Of a stretch of DNA of 23,091 nt, positions 1 through 8,115 are shown one piece after another. The stretch is from a virus, in the IMG/VR virus record IMGVR_UViG_3300044731_001182, positions 1 to 23,091 of that record; one strand, 5' to 3'. Every line of letters starts with the position of its first letter. Within the stretch, counting starts at the first letter, position 1. The translations under genes were made by a program, and so were the position numbers. Below the pieces are notes generated by a model that was given only the letters and a program-made list of their open reading frames with translations, made no database searches and was not told the origin of the DNA.

Positions 1-508
1 AAACTGGAGCTGTTGTTGTACTTGTTGTTGTACTTGTTGATGTACTAGTAGTAGTAGTTGTAGGAGGAACAGTAGTAGTAGTAGTTGTAGGAGGAACAGT
101 AGTAGTAGTAGTTGTAGGAGGAACAGTAGTAGTAGTAGTTGTAGGAGGAACAGTAGTAGTAGTAGTTGTAGGATCTGGAAGTTGATTAGCATTTCCTATA
201 AAATTACAATTTAAAATTTGATTAGCAGTTCCAGTGAAATCACAAATAGGACAACATATATCTAACTGATTTTGGATATTAATTATATCTTCTGTTATAA
301 GCATTAAGTCTTCAGTGATATTAGTTACTTCTTCTAAAAGAGAATTCACATTATCTGTAGCAGAACATATAACAGCATCAAACTTACTAAGAATGTCATT
401 TAATCCATCACACGTATTTACATTTGTACAAGGAAGTGGAGTGCTATCATATTTGACAGCACTCGTTCCTATTATACTTGTGTTATTTATTTGAGAGCAC
501 TCAGCCAT
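1..508 (-). CDS. Thr-rich tail fibre protein, partial (runs off left edge)
   Basis: An open frame of 169 codons starts at the ATG at 506-508 and stays open to the left edge, so the C-terminus is missing. The N-terminal part is Cys-rich with a heptad-like stretch, and ends in a CC pair followed by CPIC. It aligns by eye with the next gene upstream (the 660-residue fibre): both share Y-D, LPC, CD-LN, K-D-IC, VTNIT, DIINI and a CC pair at similar spacing, so the two N-termini look duplicated. From about residue 112 the protein becomes a tandem array of VPPTTTTTT units and then a Ser/Thr linker. The role is inferred: an adsorption fibre whose N-terminus attaches to the virion. The start is preceded by an AAAAATAAATAA-type leader and lies 20 bases past the stop of the 660-residue gene, so the two are probably cotranscribed. 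Confidence 0.8.
   Translation of the reverse strand, partial: MAECSQINNTSIIGTSAVKYDSTPLPCTNVNTCDGLNDILSKFDAVICSATDNVNSLLEEVTNITEDLMLITEDIINIQNQLDICCPICDFTGTANQILNCNFIGNANQLPDPTTTTTTVPPTTTTTTVPPTTTTTTVPPTTTTTTVPPTTTTTSTSTSTTTSTTTAPV
44..173 (-). repeat. 27-base in-frame tandem repeat encoding VPPTTTTTT
   Basis: About 4.8 copies of a 27-base unit. Boundaries fall after positions 70, 97, 124 and 151. The three inner copies are identical, the copy at 44-70 differs near its outer end, and the last copy is partial. Each unit encodes nine residues (VPPTTTTTT) on the minus strand. Because 27 is a multiple of three, gain or loss of copies would change linker length without a frameshift. Confidence 0.95.
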
Positions 509-528
509 CGTTATTTATTTTTAAATTA

Positions 529-2511
529 TTAACAATAGGTTATTGGATATTCAACACGTCCATCTGTTCTAATTTCTACATATCCAGAAGCATCTCCAAG
601 TATTTGTATATGCCACCATCTGTTAAGTCCATCAAAAGGAATAGTTCCTTCAGGATTTATATATGCATATTTATTAAGACCAACAGTTTTAATATATAAT
701 GTAGTAGTTAATTCATAAGTACAAGTATCTGGTGAATTAGTTGCTTTACTTTCAGTAGATATGAACATAGGTGCAAGACAACATTCATTAAGTTTTATAG
801 GATCTGGTAAAGGAGTAATCTCTGAATCTATTTCTATATATTGTGAAATATATGGATTAGTTCTACTTACACAAATAGTTTCAGTTCCAGCTTTATTAAA
901 TAAGAATGTGTAATACTCATTAGAAAAACAAGCTTCATCTACATACACGTAAACTATACCATTGTCACTATCCTCTAATTGTTCTTCAGTTACAGTAACT
1001 TCATAAACATAACAATCGCAAAATATACTAGTAGTAGTAGTTGTAGTTGGTGCTATGGTAGTTGTTGTACTTGTTGTGGTTACAGGTAATGTTGTTGTTG
1101 TTGTAGTTGTTACAGCACATTCACCATTAACTAAACAAAGAGTTTCTAAATTAACAACTTGACTCTGTACATCAGTTACTATAATATTATTTTTTGTATA
1201 TGTTAATTCAATCGTAGGAATTACACTTGATTTTAAACAATATGAATAAGTTCCTGCAGTGTCGTAATGCATAACAATATCTTCATTCTCACAAGTTATT
1301 TGTTTTCCATTTGTCCCTTCTACATTAACATTTCCATTTAACGTAGTATTTCCTGTAGCATCATCAATATCAGCTTGACTAATAATTATATCTACACAAC
1401 TACAAGGTATTGTAGTGGTTGTTGTAGTTGTTAATGCACAAGCTTCACCATATTGAAAGCCTCCAGTTCCACATAAATATACAGGAGGTGGATAATTTAA
1501 CATACAGAATGTAAGTAATTCACCTGAACTAGTTTCAACTGTTTGAACATTTCCTTCACAATCTGTATATTGAATTAATGCATAATCTTGATCTGGACAA
1601 TTTGTACTAACATCAATTGATATTTCTATACAAGATAATTCTGCAGTGGTGGTAGTGGTAGTAGTTGGACATTGGTCATCAATACAATTTGCACCAATAT
1701 TAATAGTTACAAACTCACTATCAGCAAGTCCACAACATCCACAAACTTTTATAGTTTCGTAAGCATCTATAAGAAGTCCACTAATTAATGTACCAGTGCA
1801 ATCTTCATAACTTATAGAATGTGAAACAGAATCACTGTTAGAGAATGTAAGACATTCACAAGGAATTGCTGTAGTTGTAGTGGTGGTTGTAGAACTAGTT
1901 GAACTAGTGGTAGAAGATGATGTAGTGGTAGTTGTTAAAGGAGCACAAGGACCGTTTGGTGTAACAATCACTGTACCTGGAACAGTTAGAGGACTATCTG
2001 TTATAACGCAAATATTTGTATCTCCTGGCATCAATACTATAGCTTCTTGTTCTTGTGTAGTACAATCAGTAACAATTATAGCTACAGGATCATCTCCTGT
2101 GTTACTTAATGAGAAGTTTTCACAAGGACGTACTGTAGTGGATGTACTAGTAGTAGTTGCAGAACAACATTCACCTAATGTATTGTATATATTAATTATA
2201 TCACCATTAATGTCTATCACTTGATTAGTGATGTTAGTAACTTGGTTAGTTAGATAATTTATCTGTGTTATCAAAGTGCAAATAATCTCATCTATCTTTT
2301 GTAACACTACATTAAGTGTATCACATGGTTCAGCCACTATACATGGTAATTCAGGACCATCATAGACAATAGTACTAGATATAGTTAAATGAGTGCTACA
2401 TGGATTGTTGTTGTTACAACTACTATTGGTAATTGTAGAACTACACCCACAAGGATCATTTATAACTACGTCTGTACAGCAAGGATTAACTGGTAAAAAA
2501 GGATATGCCAT
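529..2511 (-). CDS. Mosaic Cys-rich tail fibre with poly-threonine linkers
   Basis: A 660-residue protein. Residues 1-117 are a Cys-rich head with a probable coiled coil (about 63-112) shared with the partial fibre to its left. Then come five Cys-bounded modules separated by Thr/Ser linkers: about 130-190, 218-282, 294-360, 370-467 and 498-579. The linkers lie at 119-128, 193-216, 283-293, 361-369 and 468-497. Most modules open with C or CxC after the linker, and several carry an internal YxDC-G type motif; they look like small beta-sandwich units. The C-terminal domain (580-660) has a WW pair and no linker. I count about 43 cysteines, which is unusual for a phage protein. The role is inferred: a receptor-binding or side fibre. 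The start is 12 bases past the collar gene stop, so the two are probably in one operon. The modules resemble no enzyme that I recognise. Confidence 0.8.
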   Translation of the reverse strand: MAYPFLPVNPCCTDVVINDPCGCSSTITNSSCNNNNPCSTHLTISSTIVYDGPELPCIVAEPCDTLNVVLQKIDEIICTLITQINYLTNQVTNITNQVIDINGDIINIYNTLGECCSATTTSTSTTVRPCENFSLSNTGDDPVAIIVTDCTTQEQEAIVLMPGDTNICVITDSPLTVPGTVIVTPNGPCAPLTTTTTSSSTTSSTSSTTTTTTTAIPCECLTFSNSDSVSHSISYEDCTGTLISGLLIDAYETIKVCGCCGLADSEFVTINIGANCIDDQCPTTTTTTTAELSCIEISIDVSTNCPDQDYALIQYTDCEGNVQTVETSSGELLTFCMLNYPPPVYLCGTGGFQYGEACALTTTTTTTIPCSCVDIIISQADIDDATGNTTLNGNVNVEGTNGKQITCENEDIVMHYDTAGTYSYCLKSSVIPTIELTYTKNNIIVTDVQSQVVNLETLCLVNGECAVTTTTTTTLPVTTTSTTTTIAPTTTTTTSIFCDCYVYEVTVTEEQLEDSDNGIVYVYVDEACFSNEYYTFLFNKAGTETICVSRTNPYISQYIEIDSEITPLPDPIKLNECCLAPMFISTESKATNSPDTCTYELTTTLYIKTVGLNKYAYINPEGTIPFDGLNRWWHIQILGDASGYVEIRTDGRVEYPITYC

Positions 2512-2523
2512 TTTGATAAGTTA

Positions 2524-3621
2524 TTAAGGTAAGTAAATAATGTAATAAGCAGCATTCACTGGTTGTATATTTGTGTGAGGAAGTCCACCTCCATTATTTT
2601 GACAAGTTACATCAACATTTACATCAATTGTAATTCCTGTTAAAGCAGGATCTGTAGTTCTAGTTGTTGGTACAGACTGTCTACCACCATTACCATCTCC
2701 AGAAGAATTAGTTACTCCTTGAAAGGTGTGTGAATGTCCAGGATCTGTAACATCTGTTGAAACAACAGTTACTAAATTATGGTTGTGATCAGGCATTTCT
2801 TGAAGACCAAGAGTAACTTGATTTGTTCCTGCTACACCACCTAGTGAATAATTAGGATTTCCAGAAACTGCTGGATCTACAGCAGGATTCATAGTTGGTC
2901 CAGGAACACCATTAATAGCACCAACAATAGTTCTTCCTCTTAAGTCAGGAGTTCCATTGTTTCCATTACATAAATAAATTCTATTCCAATCTCCAGTACC
3001 TGCTCCTGTAGAATTAAAGTTTGTTAAAGGACCATAATAAGCTACAACACCATATGGAACCATTCTTGAACTATATAATGATCCACTAGAAGTACCATCT
3101 ATATAAGCTTGTATATAAGTATCAATGTCATCAATACTAACATATGTATTAGGAAGATTATTAACAAGAAGATCAAAATCTGTTTTTAATGTACATAATG
3201 TATTAATTACAGCTTGTACAATAGCATGTGTATCTGAAGAACTTGTAACTCCTGTTAAACAATTTGCTGGTAAAGTGTAATTAGCATTTAATATAGTAAG
3301 TTCTGCTACAATAGCATCTACTTGTTCTTGAAGATCACAAGCAGCTTCTATAAGAGCTTTTGATATATCTACAATAGAAAGATCTCCACAAGTAGGAAGA
3401 TATTGTTGTACAAGATTACATATCACTGTGGTACCAAGATCAATTTTCACTCCTGTACCATCTAATGTAGATGTAAGAAACGTAATTAGTGCTTGTTCTA
3501 CAAAAGATAGAGAATCACCAGTTTGAATTCCTAAGACAGGAACATCAATTCCTGTATATCTAACACATCTGTCAGAGACAATCTCTGTACATCCGTTATA
3601 ACAATTTGAGCAATTGGACAT
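2524..3621 (-). CDS. Tail collar (short tail fibre) domain protein
   Basis: A 365-residue protein. The N-terminus is Cys-rich, with an RYTGIDVP...GIQTGDSL motif (21-38) that distantly resembles the heads of the two Thr-rich fibres. The middle (90-180) is helical. The C-terminal half is a phage tail-collar domain: MVPYGVVAYYG (187-197), GDWNRIYLCNG followed by TPDLRGR (210-230), MPDHNHNL (276-283), GHSHTF (295-300) and a closing P-NIQP--AAYYIIYL (348-364). In T4 gp12-type fibres, HxH motifs of this kind bind metal at the trimer axis; here HNH and HSH are candidates. By family knowledge it is a virion-tip or baseplate-attached fibre. It lies between the protease gene and the 660-residue fibre, with an AAAATAAAATAAT leader before its ATG. 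Confidence 0.85.
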   Translation of the reverse strand: MSNCSNCYNGCTEIVSDRCVRYTGIDVPVLGIQTGDSLSFVEQALITFLTSTLDGTGVKIDLGTTVICNLVQQYLPTCGDLSIVDISKALIEAACDLQEQVDAIVAELTILNANYTLPANCLTGVTSSSDTHAIVQAVINTLCTLKTDFDLLVNNLPNTYVSIDDIDTYIQAYIDGTSSGSLYSSRMVPYGVVAYYGPLTNFNSTGAGTGDWNRIYLCNGNNGTPDLRGRTIVGAINGVPGPTMNPAVDPAVSGNPNYSLGGVAGTNQVTLGLQEMPDHNHNLVTVVSTDVTDPGHSHTFQGVTNSSGDGNGGRQSVPTTRTTDPALTGITIDVNVDVTCQNNGGGLPHTNIQPVNAAYYIIYLP

Positions 3622-3653
3622 ATTATTTTATTTTAAAGATTTGATTTATTATT

Positions 3654-4922
3654 TTAACAAGGGTTATCTAATGATCCAGTTAATCCTACTTGCCAATATT
3701 CTTTTGTTAAACAAGTTAATGTTTTATTTGAGTTTCCTCCAACTGTTGTTTTATATTCAATAGATGTAAGATCTACAACAGTTAATGGTTCTGTATTATC
3801 CCACCATTCAATTCCTAATTGAGCTGCAACTTGATCTATTCTACATGCATATCCATATATTGTATTTCCATTTGCATCTTCACCACCAGCAAAATTTAAT
3901 CCTATTACTTTTATAGTTCCACCTATATCTGCTAATAATAAAGATCCTGAATCTCCAGGTCTAACTGGACTAAAACATTGAGGAACTTGAGCAGTTGGTG
4001 TAGCTGGATCAGGTTTAACAAACACAATACAATTAGTAAATGTACATAATGTATCAACACCTTGTAATTTAAAATTAACTAATGTATTTGCACCAACTTG
4101 ATAAATAGTTAATGGACACAAAGACCCACCCTTAGGACCTGTTGTTCTTCCTGAACTGTATAATTGTGGATTTGTAGAATACAAATTATTAATTTCTAAT
4201 GTTGTAGCAAAAGGAGGATTTTGTGTTAACGATAAACCAACTTGATCCCAAGATGAATCTACATCAACTACGTCTTCACTTAATGAAAATATTGCAGCAT
4301 CCACTTGATTTACTCCTGTACCAAATTGTACAATCGGTACATATCTTAAACTTTGTCCAATTACATCAACTGAGTCAGGTACGTTTGGTTCAGTATTTTG
4401 ATAAATAACATTAACAGGAGTGTATTCATTCTTTAATAAACCACTTTGATTTCTCTGTGATGTGTAAAATGCATCTTGTATTGTTACGTGATTATTTGTA
4501 AGACCTACAACAGCTCCACTTTGAGTGTGTTTAACTAAACTACCTATTGTTCCTCTTGATGGATATAGATTAGATGTTGTTATAGATAATGCCCCTTTAA
4601 TAGGTCTTGTATAAGTTCTATTATCAATAGAGCTTGCACCATTATCTTCACCACATCCAACGTTACAAACAAGTGAACTAACTGCATGTATTTGAACAAT
4701 ATCAGTTTTAATTATATCTTCACCTATTTGAATTTCAGAAGGAATTATTTCTTCTGGAGATAAATCAGCAATATTCTTTTTTTCTTTTAATTGATAAATT
4801 ATAGCTGAATCTCCTGTAGCTTCCCCATTTGAAATCTTAGGACCATAACCAATAGATATAGCATCAGGATGTAAATTCCTTAACTCATCTATCTTATTTA
4901 ATATTTCATTTGTTAATTGCAT
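3654..4922 (-). CDS. Trypsin/chymotrypsin-fold serine protease, virion-associated candidate
   Basis: A 422-residue protein. The catalytic triad can be read directly: His145 in LTNNHV (141-146), Asp208 in QVDAAIF (206-212) and Ser325 in RPGDSGSLLL (321-330), in the order and spacing of the S1 fold. Residues 15-80 carry a domain seen in front of many bacterial NAL1-like or trypsin-like proteases: GYGPKISNG, TGDSAIIYQL, then LSPEEIIPSEI and a TDIVQI strand. It may act as a propeptide or inhibitor. No signal peptide or membrane segment is visible. The gene sits inside the tail-fibre cassette, 31 bases from the collar gene and 12 bases past the 806-residue fibre gene. That suggests a virion or assembly role: trimming Thr/Cys-rich fibre proteins, or cutting a host surface protein. 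A head maturation protease is an alternative, since no other protease is visible here. Fold and catalysis are well supported; the substrate is unknown. Confidence 0.85.
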   Translation of the reverse strand: MQLTNEILNKIDELRNLHPDAISIGYGPKISNGEATGDSAIIYQLKEKKNIADLSPEEIIPSEIQIGEDIIKTDIVQIHAVSSLVCNVGCGEDNGASSIDNRTYTRPIKGALSITTSNLYPSRGTIGSLVKHTQSGAVVGLTNNHVTIQDAFYTSQRNQSGLLKNEYTPVNVIYQNTEPNVPDSVDVIGQSLRYVPIVQFGTGVNQVDAAIFSLSEDVVDVDSSWDQVGLSLTQNPPFATTLEINNLYSTNPQLYSSGRTTGPKGGSLCPLTIYQVGANTLVNFKLQGVDTLCTFTNCIVFVKPDPATPTAQVPQCFSPVRPGDSGSLLLADIGGTIKVIGLNFAGGEDANGNTIYGYACRIDQVAAQLGIEWWDNTEPLTVVDLTSIEYKTTVGGNSNKTLTCLTKEYWQVGLTGSLDNPC

Positions 4923-4933
4923 ATTGTTTTTTA

Positions 4934-7354
4934 TTATGGAGTTACTCCTTCAAAATATGTAAACACTGTATTCACACCTGCTATTGTTGTAGTTGTTGTT
5001 GTTGTAGGAGGAAAAAGTGTAGTGGTTGATGTAGTTACTACAGGATCATCTGTACAACCTAACCATATTGGTCCACCATTTCCACAATTCGTACCTGATA
5101 TTGTTACTTGAGTATAATCAGATGGAGCAGTTATAACAAATTCTCCACCACCACCACCAAAAAATGTTCCATCAACTCCATATAATTCATTTCCAACAAT
5201 ATCTATATAACAACTTACATTTGCTGTAATAGTAGGTGTACCTCCATTTGTTGTAAATCTAAAATCATCATTTCCATCTACTACTGCAAGTCTAAATGGT
5301 ATATTATTAACTGGAGAAGGAAATGTCAATGTATAATCAAATGCTGGAGTATCTAATGAACAACTTCCTGTATTTCCAATAGTAAATACAGTAGGAGTAT
5401 TACCAACAGAAAGTCCGCTACACGAAAAAATATCATTAGCATATGCTGCAGGTCTAGTACCTTGATAAATAACACTACTAGCTTGAACAGTCATTCCTAA
5501 ATAAGTAAAGTTAACTGGACCAATATATGGACCACTTGCACTAGATCTTAAACCTGGTAATGATGTAGGTGTACAATCAGGAGCATATACTTCAAAGTTT
5601 ACATTTGAACAACCTGTTGATGCCCAAAAAGTTTGTGTGTCAGAATATCCTAAATTACTTTCTAATAAAGTAAGACCATAGTTTGAGTTTTGTTCTACTT
5701 CATATAAATCAGAAGTTTCTGGATTAACTAAATAAACTATTCCGTTCCAAGCAAATAAATCAAAAGCTTTTCTTCCAGTGTAACCAATGGTAAAATCAAC
5801 TGTATCTTGTACACGAATTGCACCTATACTTGGTAACCATGGAATTGAAAAACTAGGATTAGGTAATCCTGCATATTGTTTAATAAAGTTACCAACATTA
5901 TTAGTAGAAGATACAAAATTATTTCTAGTGCTAATTATGACATTTCCTGAATTTGTATAAACAATGCCAGTAATTTCTTCATTTACACCAAAAGTATTAG
6001 TGACACCTACACTACGAGAAGCTACTGAATTACCAAGTGAAATTGTAACAGAAGGACTAGTTATGTCCCAATATCCAATATTAGCTAAACCACCACTAGT
6101 TGTAGTATTTCCTAATAATATAGTAGTGTCATTTATTGCAGCAATTGTATTTGGTTGATTTTGACTAGAACCAAAACTAATAACATTAATATCTCTAACA
6201 AAAGAAAGACTTAATGTTTCTTGCATTATGTCCCACTCTTTAATTGTATTTGCTCCATCACCAATCCACAATTTATTATTTGTAGAAGCCTGCATTGTAA
6301 TTTCTGTAGGTGTAGCAAAATCATTTGGTACAGATATAGTAACAGTTGTGTTTGAATCAATATCGTATACATCTATTGAACCAACTACATCTATATCTCT
6401 AGACCATACACAAGGTGATGCACTTGGAAAAAGTAATGTGGTACTAGTAGTGGTTGTAGATGAAGTGCTACTAGTAGACGTTGTACTTGTTGAACTTGTA
6501 CTAGTTGTTGAAGTGCTACTAGTTGACGTACTGCTAGAACTAGTGGTAGTTGTTGTAGGACAAGGTCCTATTGAAGAATCAACTACAAAAATCTGGTCTG
6601 CTAAAACTTCCCAAGTACCAATAGGGTAACTACCACTTCCTCCTGAAGAAATATATGAAAATACATTACCAATTGTTGCATTATATAATTCAGAGACAAC
6701 CCATTGATTTACATAATCCCCTGATGTAGAGAACCATATATAAACAGGTTCATCAAAACCTACCCATTGAGTTGTACAATCTGGCAGAAGAAGTTTATAA
6801 TATGGTTTTCCATTTATTAATCCTACTTCAGGTTCAACAGTACAAGAATATAGATCACCTGGAGTTTCTCCTCCCATGTAGAAACACATAGAAGCTATAG
6901 TAGTGGTAGTTGTCGTAGTGGTTGAACTAGTTGAAGTGGTTGTACTGGTGCTAGTTGAGGTGCTACTAGAACTAGTAGTGGTTGTAGTAGGTTGAATAGT
7001 AGTACTAGTAGTTGTTGTAGGATTTGGTACAATTGTAATGTCACAAGGTTCTTCTAAACAACGTTCTGGTTCATTACATTTACTAACACATCCTGATGTA
7101 AGACGAATCACTCTACTAGCAATCATTTGTACAGAGTAGGTATGCACATAATTAGGATTGTAATATTTGTACATAAGAATTCTTCTATATCCAATTAATT
7201 GAAGTATGTCATTAGAAGGCACAGATTTATTCAACATATATGAAATATTGTTGTATAAGTTGTTGCCAAGTTCTGCCAACTTGCAATCTATTTTCTTAAT
7301 TAAAGAAGGAATGTTTGCACATTCTGGACAATTAGTTAGTCTTGGTGATAACAT
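4934..7354 (-). CDS. Thr/Ser-linker fibre protein with probable beta-propeller
   Basis: An 806-residue protein. The N-terminal domain (1-112) is helical with paired cysteines (NCPEC, KIDCKL, then later C-x3-C and C-x4-C spacings) and probably anchors it to the virion. Thr/Ser linkers lie at about 113-153, 267-307 and 772-795. The first linker-bounded domain (154-266) has four cysteines. The large middle part (about 315-580) repeats short beta-strand patterns such as LWIGDGANTIKEWDI and GGLANIGYWDI, as in beta-propeller blades. The part that follows (590-770) is beta-rich and ends in a GGGGG turn and a CG-GGP-WLGC segment. It is probably a long adsorption fibre or tail-tip protein; the propeller call is inferred. 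It follows the 31-residue zinc protein by 11 bases and precedes the protease by 11 bases, so it belongs to the same operon. Confidence 0.75.
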   Translation of the reverse strand: MLSPRLTNCPECANIPSLIKKIDCKLAELGNNLYNNISYMLNKSVPSNDILQLIGYRRILMYKYYNPNYVHTYSVQMIASRVIRLTSGCVSKCNEPERCLEEPCDITIVPNPTTTTSTTIQPTTTTTSSSSTSTSTSTTTSTSSTTTTTTTTIASMCFYMGGETPGDLYSCTVEPEVGLINGKPYYKLLLPDCTTQWVGFDEPVYIWFSTSGDYVNQWVVSELYNATIGNVFSYISSGGSGSYPIGTWEVLADQIFVVDSSIGPCPTTTTTSSSSTSTSSTSTTSTSSTSTTSTSSTSSTTTTSTTLLFPSASPCVWSRDIDVVGSIDVYDIDSNTTVTISVPNDFATPTEITMQASTNNKLWIGDGANTIKEWDIMQETLSLSFVRDINVISFGSSQNQPNTIAAINDTTILLGNTTTSGGLANIGYWDITSPSVTISLGNSVASRSVGVTNTFGVNEEITGIVYTNSGNVIISTRNNFVSSTNNVGNFIKQYAGLPNPSFSIPWLPSIGAIRVQDTVDFTIGYTGRKAFDLFAWNGIVYLVNPETSDLYEVEQNSNYGLTLLESNLGYSDTQTFWASTGCSNVNFEVYAPDCTPTSLPGLRSSASGPYIGPVNFTYLGMTVQASSVIYQGTRPAAYANDIFSCSGLSVGNTPTVFTIGNTGSCSLDTPAFDYTLTFPSPVNNIPFRLAVVDGNDDFRFTTNGGTPTITANVSCYIDIVGNELYGVDGTFFGGGGGEFVITAPSDYTQVTISGTNCGNGGPIWLGCTDDPVVTTSTTTLFPPTTTTTTTIAGVNTVFTYFEGVTP

Positions 7355-7365
7355 AATCAGGTTTT

Positions 7366-7461
7366 TTATTTTTCAACTTTAGATGCACAGTGTCCACATA
7401 ACCCATTGGTTAATTGACATCCACATCCCACTCTAGCTCCGCATGAAGTACATTGTGCCAT
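7366..7461 (-). CDS. 31-residue Cys-rich zinc-knuckle protein
   Basis: A very short gene. It reads ATG at 7459-7461, 31 codons, TAA at 7366-7368. Six of 31 residues are cysteine: C4, C7, C13, C15, C22 and C25, giving CxxC, CxC and CxxC clusters plus one His (H24). This is the pattern of a small zinc-binding fold. It fits exactly between the stop of the 806-residue fibre's upstream leader and the 187-residue gene, with 2 bases before it and 11 after it. That packing, together with the clustered cysteines, argues that it is real despite its size. The function is unknown; a structural or assembly cofactor for the neighbouring Cys-rich fibre is possible. I associate similar tiny Cys proteins with tail cassettes of Bacteroidota and aquatic phages. 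Confidence 0.7.
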   Translation of the reverse strand: MAQCTSCGARVGCGCQLTNGLCGHCASKVEK

Positions 7462-7463
7462 AA

Positions 7464-8027
7464 TTAATAAAAGTTTATTAGGTAGTTGTTACCAGAACAA
7501 CCACAGTTGGATTTTAAAAAGTTGTTTAACATATTATCTGCTTGAGCATATAATGTGTTTGATTCATATTCTGCACAGTTATTAGCTGCTGAAATAGCTC
7601 CTTGAATAAAGAAGTTGATTGTATTTAATTGTACACTAGATTGTGTTTTAAGTGCTCTATCACATTCCATCATATTTAATTGAAGAAATGCATTATCAAA
7701 CTTTTCTTGAAGTTTATCAACACGTAATATTGTCTTCTCTACATAGTTTGCATATGCAGGAGCAACAGAATATTTAATTCTATATATTCCATCAGGAAGA
7801 GCTTGATTGCAACCAGGATCTGTTATTCCTAAATTAGATGATGTAAATACATTGATTTCATTAGGAACAAAAGGTAATATTTTGGTTCCAAATCCAGGAA
7901 TGTCAATCTCAATAGATGGTGCAGAAACCACTGGAGGATTGGTAGGATATACAGAAGCATCTGCAACACCAAGTGTAAGTACACTATAAGTAGGAACTAC
8001 TAATATATCTAATTGTAAGTTTGCCAT
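7464..8027 (-). CDS. Conserved phage tail-region protein, unknown function
   Basis: A 187-residue protein. The N-terminal half (1-95) is beta-rich and ends with a GIYRIKYSV strand. The C-terminal half is helical, with the pattern MMECDRALKTQ (118-128), an AANNC-EYES segment and NNFLKSNCGC near the end, so three spaced cysteine sites close the protein. There is no signal peptide or transmembrane helix. It resembles a structural adaptor with a beta head and a helical C-terminus, but I do not recognise the family with certainty. It is the first gene after the stem-loop at 8045-8082 and lies 2 bases from the 31-residue zinc protein, so it leads the fibre operon. It could be a tail-fibre hinge or an assembly chaperone. 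Confidence 0.65.
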   Translation of the reverse strand: MANLQLDILVVPTYSVLTLGVADASVYPTNPPVVSAPSIEIDIPGFGTKILPFVPNEINVFTSSNLGITDPGCNQALPDGIYRIKYSVAPAYANYVEKTILRVDKLQEKFDNAFLQLNMMECDRALKTQSSVQLNTINFFIQGAISAANNCAEYESNTLYAQADNMLNNFLKSNCGCSGNNYLINFY

Positions 8028-8044
8028 GTTGTTTTTAAATAAAT

Positions 8045-8082
8045 ATGCCAGAGGATGTGAGTTATCCTCTATCCCCTGGCAT
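8045..8082 (-). promoter_or_regulatory. Two-part stem-loop in the gap before the fibre cassette
   Basis: ATGCCAG at 8045-8051 pairs with CTGGCAT at 8076-8082. Inside, AGGAT pairs with ATCCT around a 7-base loop. On the minus strand the outer stem is followed by TATTTATTT, a weak U-tract. It lies between the 390-residue virion protein gene and the fibre cassette. It may be a leaky terminator that lowers fibre transcription relative to the abundant protein, or a processing site. No promoter-like site is seen in this gap. Confidence 0.55.
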
Positions 8083-8115
8083 AGGTTATTATTAATTTAC
8101 TCTCTTCTTTTATTC

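Noticed and set aside
44-173. CRISPR-like array
   Set aside because: The copies abut with no spacers and encode an in-frame Thr-rich linker, so this is a coding tandem repeat.
1880-2224. Plus-strand frame of 114 codons
   Set aside because: Antisense shadow of the poly-threonine fibre; its Val runs are the complement of Thr codons.
529-3621. Diversity-generating retroelement targets
   Set aside because: No reverse transcriptase, template repeat or adenine-biased variable repeat is visible in the window.
6228-6629. Plus-strand frame of 133 codons
   Set aside because: Antisense shadow of Thr/Ser linkers in the 806-residue fibre.
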